Assembly (NCBI GenBank): GCA_018714545.1
Contig: DVNG01000104.1
Span: 1-41,787 of the forward strand
Length of the DNA: 41,787 nt
From: Limousia pullorum
GTDB taxonomy: Bacteria > Bacillota > Clostridia > Oscillospirales > Acutalibacteraceae
Direction of reading: 5' to 3'
Below are positions 35,696-41,787 of this stretch, piece after piece (position 1 is the stretch's first letter; the number at the start of each line of letters is the position of its first letter). The position numbers and the translations under genes are program-made. Below the pieces are notes generated by a model that was not told the DNA's origin, did not search any database, and saw only the letters and a list, made by a program, of their open reading frames with translations.

Positions 35696-37567
35696 TTAAT
35701 TATTAAAAAATCTGTCCATTACAAGTTTTTCAACAGACTGGCTGTCAAGTCCCAGACGGCAAAGCAAGGAGTTTACTTTTCCGTGAGGAACAAATTCATC
35801 TTCAATGGCACGGATTATATATTCACCTTTATAATCTCTGCTTTCAAGATTTGAAAGGAATGTTTCGGCTATACCGCCGCTTAAAATTCCCTCTTCAAAG
35901 AAAGCAATCTTTTTAAATTTCACAGCGAACTCAATAGCTTCCGGATTTATCGGCTTAATTCTGCAAAGCTTCAAAATACATACGTCTTTATTGTGATTTT
36001 TCTTTAAAGCTTCTTTTGCAAGACAGACATTTGAAAATTCTCTTCCGTATGCAATAAGCAAAACTTCGCTGTTTTCGTCGCCATAAATGTTGTAATCTTC
36101 ATTTACATCCACTAAATCCTTTGGACGGTAAAGCTCTCCGCCTCTTGGATATCTTACAGCCGCCACACCCATATCATAGTACATTGCCCTGTTCAGAGAA
36201 AGGCCAAGTCCCTCAAAATAGCAAGGAGAATATATTGTTGCTCCCGGCACTGAATTGAGAAGGCTTACGTCGAATACTCCCTGGTGGGTTTCTCCGTCCT
36301 CGCCTACAACTCCTGCTCTGTCTATAGCCAAAACTATATGGAGCTGCTGAGCTGCGGCGTCGTGAAGTATCTGGTCATAGCTTCTTTGTAAAAATGTGGA
36401 GTACACGGAAAATACCGGCATCATGCCCTTTGAAGCAAGTCCGCAGGCAAAAGTCACCGCATGTTCCTCTGCAATACCCACATCAAAAAATCTGTTTTTA
36501 TAGGTCTGCGCAAAGTTATTAAGTCCTGTTCCTGATTTCATTGCGGCAGTTATTGCGCAGATTGTTCTGTCCTCTTTTGCCGCATCTGTCAAATAATCCC
36601 CGAATACATCGGAAAATCCAACTCCACTTGACAAAGGCTCTCCTGTTTCAACATCAAAGCTTCCTATACCATGGAAGTTCTTCGGGTCATTTTCTGCATA
36701 CTGATAGCCTTTACCCTTTTTAGTAACAACATGCAAAAGCACAGGAGAGGTCATTCTTTTTGCCGCCTGCAAAGCTTTTTTAAGCTCGACCATATCGTGT
36801 CCGTCAACGGGACCGTAATAGGTAAAGCCCATGCTGTCAAAAAATGTATCTTTATAAATAAGTCGTTTTAACTTTGATTTGCTCTTTTGCAGGTGCTTTT
36901 TCAGGTAGCCTCCCACAACAGGAAAATGTGAAAGTCCGCCTTCAATATATTTCTTCACCCTCAGATACCATGGCTGTATTCTCATATTGCTGAGATATCT
37001 GGCTATGGCACCCACGTTATGAGAAATTGACATTTTGTTATCGTTGAGGATGACGATAAAGTTTCTGTTAAATCTGCCTGCATTATTTAAGCCCTCGTAG
37101 GCAAGTCCGCCTGTCAAAGATCCGTCTCCTATTACCGCTATTGTATAGCTGTTATCGCCCAAAAGGCTTTTCGCCTGGGCAATTCCATAAGCGGCAGATA
37201 TAGACGTACTGCTGTGACCTACATTAAAAGCGTCGTGCTTGCTTTCGCTTCTTTTAGGAAAGCCTGAAAGTCCGTTTTCTGTTCTTATTGTGTCAATCTG
37301 TCCCAATCGACCGGTCAGAATTTTATGGGTATAGCTTTGATGGCCTACATCCCATATAATGCTGTCCTTCGGTGAATCAAAAACATAGTGAAGCATCACT
37401 GTAAGCTCCACTACTCCCAGATTAGGAGAAAGATGACCGCCGTTTACAGATACGGTTTCAATAAGCTTTTCACGTATCTCTTCACAAAGCCGGGTAAGCT
37501 GTTTGTCATCGAGGTTTTTAAGGTCCTGTGGAGAGGTGATACCATTTAGAATTTCATATGATTTCAT
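35696..37567 (-). CDS. dxs: 1-deoxy-D-xylulose-5-phosphate synthase
   Basis: 623 residues. Thiamine diphosphate motifs GDGSLTGG (147-154) and ILNDNKMSIS (173-182) are present, with the AIDRAGVVGEDGETHQG pyrimidine-domain block near residue 410. It condenses pyruvate and glyceraldehyde 3-phosphate, the first step of the MEP isoprenoid pathway. Its ispA neighbour uses the pathway product. GAGGAAAAG lies before the ATG and a good promoter precedes the gene. Confidence 0.98.
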   Translation of the reverse strand: MKSYEILNGITSPQDLKNLDDKQLTRLCEEIREKLIETVSVNGGHLSPNLGVVELTVMLHYVFDSPKDSIIWDVGHQSYTHKILTGRLGQIDTIRTENGLSGFPKRSESKHDAFNVGHSSTSISAAYGIAQAKSLLGDNSYTIAVIGDGSLTGGLAYEGLNNAGRFNRNFIVILNDNKMSISHNVGAIARYLSNMRIQPWYLRVKKYIEGGLSHFPVVGGYLKKHLQKSKSKLKRLIYKDTFFDSMGFTYYGPVDGHDMVELKKALQAAKRMTSPVLLHVVTKKGKGYQYAENDPKNFHGIGSFDVETGEPLSSGVGFSDVFGDYLTDAAKEDRTICAITAAMKSGTGLNNFAQTYKNRFFDVGIAEEHAVTFACGLASKGMMPVFSVYSTFLQRSYDQILHDAAAQQLHIVLAIDRAGVVGEDGETHQGVFDVSLLNSVPGATIYSPCYFEGLGLSLNRAMYYDMGVAAVRYPRGGELYRPKDLVDVNEDYNIYGDENSEVLLIAYGREFSNVCLAKEALKKNHNKDVCILKLCRIKPINPEAIEFAVKFKKIAFFEEGILSGGIAETFLSNLESRDYKGEYIIRAIEDEFVPHGKVNSLLCRLGLDSQSVEKLVMDRFFNN

Positions 37568-37637
37568 GGTCTTTTCCTCACTTAATATCAGAATGAATCA
37601 CCGCCTATATTTTGCGGCAATTTCTCTGTAAAAGTTT

Positions 37638-37666
37638 ATTATAACAGATTTTTCCTTTTCAGGCAA
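37638..37666 (-). promoter_or_regulatory. Sigma-A promoter for dxs
   Basis: TTGCCT (37661-37666), a 17-base spacer and a perfect TATAAT (37638-37643) on the minus strand, about 70 bases before dxs. It lies just after the ispA stop, so dxs and its downstream genes can be transcribed independently of ispA. Confidence 0.7.
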
Positions 37667-37670
37667 GATT

Positions 37671-38543
37671 TTAGTTTGTTCTGTTAAGCAGACTGTATGC
37701 AAATTCTTTAAGCTCTTTTGTATCGCCTTTAAATCCCTCGAGAGCCTTTACCGCCTTATCTGTGGCTTCTTTTGCAATTTCTCTGCATTTTTCTATACCC
37801 AAAAGGGACACGTATGTGGATTTATCGTTTTCCTTGTCGCTTCCGATGGGCTTTCCAAGTTCCTGAGCGGTTGAAAGCACATCCAGCATATCGTCAACTA
37901 TCTGGAAAGCAAGTCCTATATTGTCGCCGTATTCCCTTGCAAGGGCTATTGTTTCCTCGTCGGCTCCGGCGGCAATACAGCCCATCTCACAGGCGGCTTT
38001 TATAAGCGCTCCTGTTTTTTTCTCGTCCATTTCCCTGAGTATCTCTATTCCGGCTTTTTTCTCTTCATAGAGTATATCTATCATCTGACCGCCGCACATT
38101 CCCACGGCTCCGCAGTAATTTGCGAGAGTTCTTGCGGCTTTTACGCAGGCATGGCTTCCGCAGAGCTTTTCCGCTTCCTCTGACAAAACTGTTTCAAAAG
38201 CAAGGCTCTGCAAAGCGTCTCCGGCGATAATTGCAGTGCTTACGCCGTAAACTATGTGGTTTGACGGCTTTCCTCTTCTCATGTCGTCGTTGTCCATATC
38301 CGGAAGGTCGTCATGGATAAGTGAATAGGTATGAATCATCTCCACACCGCAGGCAAAAGGAACAGCTTTTTCCGGATTTTCTCCGCAGGCTTTGCAAAAT
38401 TCCAAAGCAAGACAGGGTCTTACCCTTTTTCCGCCTGCTTTAAGGCTGTAATCCATAGATTCCATCAAAACGCCTTCTGTGCAGTCCTTTGACGGTAAAT
38501 ATTCCTGTAATTTATTTTCTATCAATGATAAATACTCAGTCAC
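37671..38543 (-). CDS. ispA: Polyprenyl synthetase (farnesyl diphosphate synthase)
   Basis: 290 residues. The first Asp-rich motif is DDLPDMDNDD (78-87) and the second is IVDDMLD in the C-terminal half, with AGGKRVRP early on. Tyr73-Ser74, five and four residues before the first Asp, are usual for short-chain FPP-type enzymes. It joins isopentenyl units into farnesyl (or geranylgeranyl) diphosphate for undecaprenyl carriers. The start is a GTG at 38543 after a GGGGAAA-type site. Confidence 0.95.
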   Translation of the reverse strand: MTEYLSLIENKLQEYLPSKDCTEGVLMESMDYSLKAGGKRVRPCLALEFCKACGENPEKAVPFACGVEMIHTYSLIHDDLPDMDNDDMRRGKPSNHIVYGVSTAIIAGDALQSLAFETVLSEEAEKLCGSHACVKAARTLANYCGAVGMCGGQMIDILYEEKKAGIEILREMDEKKTGALIKAACEMGCIAAGADEETIALAREYGDNIGLAFQIVDDMLDVLSTAQELGKPIGSDKENDKSTYVSLLGIEKCREIAKEATDKAVKALEGFKGDTKELKEFAYSLLNRTN

Positions 38544-38567
38544 GTTATTTCCCCGCTTTCCGAAACA

Positions 38568-38783
38568 TCAATCCTTGTCAACAACTTTGATAACGCCCTT
38601 TGCCTGTTCAAGCATTTCATTGCAGGCGTTTAAAATCTCGCTGCCTTCTTTATAAAGCTCTATATTTTTTTCAAGAGTCACTTCGCCTCCCGACAGCTGT
38701 GCCACTATCTCCTCAAGGCGTTTGCATCCCTCTTCAAAAGTAAATCCTTTATCGCTTTTTTTCTTTTTTTCTGCCGCCATCAT
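38568..38783 (-). CDS. xseB: Exodeoxyribonuclease VII small subunit
   Basis: About 71 residues: an acidic coiled-coil with the family FTFEEGCKRLEEIVAQLSGGE signature. It pairs with XseA to form ExoVII, which degrades single-stranded DNA. AAGGAG at 38789-38794 fits ATG 38783 (or 38780). It starts 2 bases after the whiA stop and lies before ispA. The partner xseA, usually just upstream, is missing and must be elsewhere if the enzyme is functional. Confidence 0.9.
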   Translation of the reverse strand: MMAAEKKKKSDKGFTFEEGCKRLEEIVAQLSGGEVTLEKNIELYKEGSEILNACNEMLEQAKGVIKVVDKD

Positions 38784-38785
38784 TT

Positions 38786-39751
38786 TCACTCCTTATCTTC
38801 CACGGAGCCTGCTCCGCTGATTGACTGGGCAATTTCCATGATTTTTTCAAGCCTGTGGTTTACACCGCTTCGGCTTATGGGAGGTGTGAGCATTTCGCCC
38901 AAACCTCTCAGTGAAAGCTCCGGATTTTCCATCCTTATTTTTGCAATCTCCTCAAGCTCCGGAGGAAGTGCGTCAAGTCCGCAGCTGTTTTCGATTATTT
39001 TTATGGCTTTCATATGCTTCAGATAGGCGTTGGCGGTCTTTTTTATATTGGCAACCTCTGAGTTGCTCAACCTGTTTACGCTGTTTCTAAGCTCTTTTAT
39101 ATTCTTTTCTTCTTCAAATTTCTTTAAACTTTCTTCGGCGCCGGCAAGCTTCAAAAACTCGTGTATTTGTGAGCTTTCCTTTATGTATATAACATACACG
39201 CCCGAACGCTGGATAACCTTTGGCTTTATTGAATAGTCTCCGGCATCCTCTATTATTCTGCACAAATCTGTGCAAAGACTTTTTGTTGAAACAATAAATT
39301 CAAGGTGATAGGTTTTGGCAGGATCTGTCACCGAACCGCAGGACAGAAAAACTCCACGCAAAAAGTCCGATACTGTATCATCGTCAATATTTGCCATATT
39401 TATACGCAGGTTTATCTGTGACCTGTCATGACCGAATTTTTCAAAAATTCTCAGACATTCATCTGTATTTACCACCCTGACAGTATAAAGCCGTATTTCA
39501 TTATTTTTTGTTTTTAAAGACCTTATAGTATCAATAATCGGAGGAGGTGAAAAAAGTCCTGTGAGAAAATTTACAAATTTCCCCGCCGTTGCACGGCTTT
39601 CTGTTGCAAGACTTATTTCATTAAAGGAAAACTTTTTTCCAAACAGCAGCATTCCGTAACACTCCGCCACTGTTCTTTCAACAGCCAAATTATCCTCCGG
39701 ATTTATCTGCAAAGAGCAAAGCTCTTTTTTTACATCTGACGAAAAAGACAT
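38786..39751 (-). CDS. whiA: WhiA family sporulation/division DNA-binding protein
   Basis: 321 residues. The N-terminal LAGLIDADG-like domain (to about 200; for example RGVFLSCGSVTDPAKTYHLEF) is followed by a C-terminal helix-turn-helix (NPELSLRGLGEMLTPPISRSGVNHRL). WhiA supports chromosome segregation and division in Bacillus and sporulation in Streptomyces. In Firmicutes it usually follows rapZ and yvcK. Here yvcK is absent and rapZ is 29 bases upstream. Confidence 0.96.
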   Translation of the reverse strand: MSFSSDVKKELCSLQINPEDNLAVERTVAECYGMLLFGKKFSFNEISLATESRATAGKFVNFLTGLFSPPPIIDTIRSLKTKNNEIRLYTVRVVNTDECLRIFEKFGHDRSQINLRINMANIDDDTVSDFLRGVFLSCGSVTDPAKTYHLEFIVSTKSLCTDLCRIIEDAGDYSIKPKVIQRSGVYVIYIKESSQIHEFLKLAGAEESLKKFEEEKNIKELRNSVNRLSNSEVANIKKTANAYLKHMKAIKIIENSCGLDALPPELEEIAKIRMENPELSLRGLGEMLTPPISRSGVNHRLEKIMEIAQSISGAGSVEDKE

Positions 39752-39780
39752 TAGTTACCTCTGGTGAAAATATTTAAGTT

Positions 39781-40647
39781 TTAAGGCTTCCATATATCAC
39801 GGTGATGAATACCGCTTCTGTATCCGGCCTCGGTAAGCTTTGTATTGAGATAGCAGGCAATAGTTACGGAACGGTGCTTTCCTCCCGTACAGCCAACACC
39901 TATAACCAGTTCGCTTTTGCCCTCTTTTCTGTAAAGAGGCAGAGTGTATTTCAAAAACTCCAGATATCTGTTTGCCATCTCCACGGATTCCTCAAAACCC
40001 ATAACATAGCTTCTGACCGGTTCATCAAGACCGGTCTGTTTTTTAAGCTCATCTATGTAAAAGGGGTTTGGCAGACACCTTACATCCAACAGCAAATCGG
40101 CTTCAAGGGGAATGCCGTATTTAAAACCGTAGGACATACAGGTGACAATAAGCCCGTCTTTGACATTTTCCAAAAACAATGTTGCTACACGCTCACGCAG
40201 AAGCTTCAGCGACATGTTTGTGGTGTCTATAATGTAATCTGCGTTGGCTTTTATAGGCTTTAAAAGCTGTTTTTCAAGCTCTACCGCATCTTTAATTGTT
40301 ATGTTTGAGTACAAGTCCGTCAATGGGTGCTTTCTTCTTGTTTCCTTATAGCGTATAAGAAGTGTATCGTTTTTGGCGTCCAGGAAAAGAATTTTTACAT
40401 TCTTTCCCTCCTTGCGGAATTTGCTCAGCTCCTTTACAAGGGTATCAAACACGTTTCCTCCTCTTACGTCTATAACCACCGCAACACGCTTCATCCTTTT
40501 GTCAGAAGTTGTGTTGCACAGGTCATAAAGAGTAGAAAGCAGCGCAGGCGGTATATTGTCCACGCAGTAAAAGCCTATATCCTCCATCATGTGAAGCACG
40601 TTTGTTTTTCCGGCTCCTGATGAACCGGTTATAATCACAAATTCCAT
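39781..40647 (-). CDS. rapZ: RNase adapter/nucleotide-binding protein RapZ (YvcJ)
   Basis: 288 residues. The Walker A motif GSSGAGKT is at 8-15, followed by the VDNIPPALL block typical of RapZ/YvcJ. The C-terminal domain has GVGCTGGKHRSV. E. coli RapZ guides RNase E to the GlmZ small RNA in amino-sugar control; B. subtilis YvcJ hydrolyses GTP and affects competence and wall growth. GGGAATGAG serves as a weak ribosome site. It follows murB after a terminator and starts the rapZ-whiA-xseB-ispA series. Confidence 0.96.
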   Translation of the reverse strand: MEFVIITGSSGAGKTNVLHMMEDIGFYCVDNIPPALLSTLYDLCNTTSDKRMKRVAVVIDVRGGNVFDTLVKELSKFRKEGKNVKILFLDAKNDTLLIRYKETRRKHPLTDLYSNITIKDAVELEKQLLKPIKANADYIIDTTNMSLKLLRERVATLFLENVKDGLIVTCMSYGFKYGIPLEADLLLDVRCLPNPFYIDELKKQTGLDEPVRSYVMGFEESVEMANRYLEFLKYTLPLYRKEGKSELVIGVGCTGGKHRSVTIACYLNTKLTEAGYRSGIHHRDIWKP

Positions 40648-40681
40648 TTATACTCATTCCCTTTGACTAACTTCCCGATTT

Positions 40682-40710
40682 AAAAACCGCTTTTCTTTTC
40701 AGCGGTTTTT
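40682..40710 (-). terminator. Terminator after murB
   Basis: AAAAACCGCT (40682-40691) pairs with AGCGGTTTTT (40701-40710) around a 9-base loop, with U-rich ends on both strands. It separates murB from rapZ. Confidence 0.85.
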
Positions 40711-40728
40711 AATCAATAAATATATAAA

Positions 40729-41646
40729 TCATTCAACGATTATCAATTCTCTTTCCAGCTGATAACCTGTTTTATCTTTAACGGTTTTCTGTATCAATTC
40801 TACCAGATCGCAGACATCCTTGCAGGTTGCCCCGCCCTTATTGATGATAAAACCGGCGTGTTTTTCGCTTACACATGCGCCGCCTACGGAAGTTCCTTTC
40901 AGTCCGCACTGTTCGATAAGTGTTCCGGCAAAATTTCCCTCCGGTCTTTTAAATACACTTCCGGCGCTTGGGTATTCCAAAGGCTGTTTAGAGGTTCTTC
41001 TGTTCATAAAGTCTGTCATTTTTGCCTTTATATCCTCTTTATTGCCTTTTTTCAGTTTGAAAACGCAGTCTAAAATAGTCCACTTGTTTTCTTTATAGAT
41101 ACTCTTTCTGTATCCGAAATTAAAATCATTTTCTGACAAAGTCACAACCTGACCGTCCTGTGTCATGTGACGGCAGGTTTTAAGCACATCTTTTATCTCT
41201 CCGCCGTAAGCGCCCGCATTCATAAACACAGCGCCCCCGACAGTTCCAGGTATTCCCCAGGCAAACTCAAGACCTTCAAGAGAGTTTTCAAGAGCAAAGG
41301 AGCTGAGTTTTGCTAAAGTTACACCGGCTCCGCAGGCTATTGTATCCTCTGAAACAAGTCTTATATCTTTAAATTCTCCGCCCAGTGTAATCACTGCGCC
41401 CTCTATCCCCTTGTCGCTGACAAGAAGGTTGCTGCCGTTACCCAGCAGCATATATTTTAATTTGCTTTCCTCAGCCCAAGAAACCAAATTTTTCAGAGCT
41501 TCAACGTTTTTTGCTTCCACAAAAATTTCCGCCGGTCCTCCGATTTTAAAAGTGGTGTGCCTGCTCATGGGCTCATCCATAAGCAGGTCACAGCCACACT
41601 CAAGGGCTTTCTCGCAAAAAGTATTTTTTATCTGAGAATCTGTCAT
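40729..41646 (-). CDS. murB: UDP-N-acetylenolpyruvoylglucosamine reductase
   Basis: 305 residues. The FAD-binding block LLGNGSNLLVSDKGI (67-81) and GIPGTVGGAVFMNAGAYGGE (131-150) are present. The catalytic set is Arg180 in GYRKS, Ser230 in SAGSVFKRP and Glu300 in LEREL. It reduces enolpyruvyl-UDP-GlcNAc to UDP-MurNAc with NADPH in peptidoglycan synthesis. AGGAGGATTT lies before the ATG. It is followed by its own terminator, then rapZ. Confidence 0.97.
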   Translation of the reverse strand: MTDSQIKNTFCEKALECGCDLLMDEPMSRHTTFKIGGPAEIFVEAKNVEALKNLVSWAEESKLKYMLLGNGSNLLVSDKGIEGAVITLGGEFKDIRLVSEDTIACGAGVTLAKLSSFALENSLEGLEFAWGIPGTVGGAVFMNAGAYGGEIKDVLKTCRHMTQDGQVVTLSENDFNFGYRKSIYKENKWTILDCVFKLKKGNKEDIKAKMTDFMNRRTSKQPLEYPSAGSVFKRPEGNFAGTLIEQCGLKGTSVGGACVSEKHAGFIINKGGATCKDVCDLVELIQKTVKDKTGYQLERELIIVE

Positions 41647-41685
41647 AAATCCTCCTAATAATAATTGAAATATTAAAATTTTGGA

Positions 41686-41787
41686 TTATGCTTTCCAGTT
41701 TGTGATAATTTTTTTCTTATGAACCTCTGCTGGGGTAACATCCATACCCAAGCTCTGCAAAAGCTCCTGAGCTCCGTTGTAACCCAT
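41686..41787 (-). CDS. C-terminal fragment of an unidentified protein (cut by window edge)
   Basis: An open minus-strand frame enters from the window end and runs 33 codons to a TAA at 41686-41688. The visible residues are mainly helical, with GAQELLQSLGMDV then a Lys-rich end. I do not recognise the family. It reaches within 39 bases of the murB start with no terminator in between, so murB may be read from this gene's promoter. It could also be a chance frame, but the clean stop and spacing favour a real gene end. Confidence 0.5.
   Translation of the reverse strand: MGYNGAQELLQSLGMDVTPAEVHKKKIITNWKA

Noticed and set aside
39802..40263. A 153-codon plus-strand open frame opposite rapZ
   Set aside because: It is antisense to a certain gene and resembles no family; no ribosome site.

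Overview
The window is a compact, AT-leaning chromosomal segment from an endospore-forming, Gram-positive Clostridia-type bacterium, most likely in the Oscillospiraceae/Ruminococcaceae neighbourhood. That placement is inferred from gene content: the yabM-yabN-yabO-yabP-yabQ-divIC-yabR sporulation and division cluster, WhiA, RapZ, HemZ, a CIRCE-controlled groESL operon, AhrC/ArgR and a V/A-type ATPase operon. Almost all of it is housekeeping. I see no IS element, prophage, CRISPR array, tRNA or rRNA, and no stretch over 300 bases without a gene.

Layout. (1) Bases 1-807, minus: the truncated 3' part of a PHP-family histidinol phosphatase-like gene, divergent from (2) 1056-2710, plus: an ACT-domain protein and its UPF0210/DUF711 partner, closed by a terminator. 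(3) 2880-11489, plus: a complete nine-gene V/A-type ATPase operon in the order G/H-C-I-K-F-E-A-B-D, with a near-consensus promoter and a bidirectional terminator. (4) 11532-12785, minus: an S66 LD-carboxypeptidase-like gene with a small DUF1648-like membrane protein. (5) 12899-14857, minus: groES-groEL with a perfect CIRCE operator. (6) 15084-16181, minus: an orphan, membrane-anchored TrpX-type substrate-binding protein. (7) 16330-18544, minus: azlC-azlD and a THUMP-domain RNA methyltransferase. (8) 18756-24389, minus: hpf, yabR, divIC, yabQ, yabP, yabO, HU, mazG and spoVB. (9) 24489-40647, minus: a long co-directional block of zinc-ribbon protein, hemZ, MBL hydrolase, dtd, relA/spoT, recJ, recN, argR, nadK, tlyA, dxs, ispA, xseB, whiA and rapZ. 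(10) 40729-41646, minus: murB with its own terminator, preceded by the last 33 codons of an unidentified gene.

How the parts work together. Region 3 builds a rotary ATPase for ion-gradient energetics. Region 8 couples translation quality and hibernation (HPF, YabR, YabO), cell division (DivIC) and spore envelope assembly (SpoVB, YabP, YabQ). Region 9 joins isoprenoid precursor synthesis (Dxs, IspA), rRNA methylation and NADP supply, arginine regulation, DNA repair (RecN, RecJ, XseB) and the stringent response. Region 10 and rapZ/whiA link cell-wall synthesis with regulation.

I did not find a clearly new biological system. The better leads are: a candidate sigma-E promoter before yabP; four TTG-started genes that share a GGTGA(T/A)-N4-5-TTG initiation signal; expected neighbours missing from otherwise conserved clusters (yvcK, xseA, apt); an unusual N-terminal half on the ATPase proteolipid; a palindrome between divergent promoters beside the uncharacterised ACT/UPF0210 pair; and an orphan anchored binding protein with a duplicated start region.
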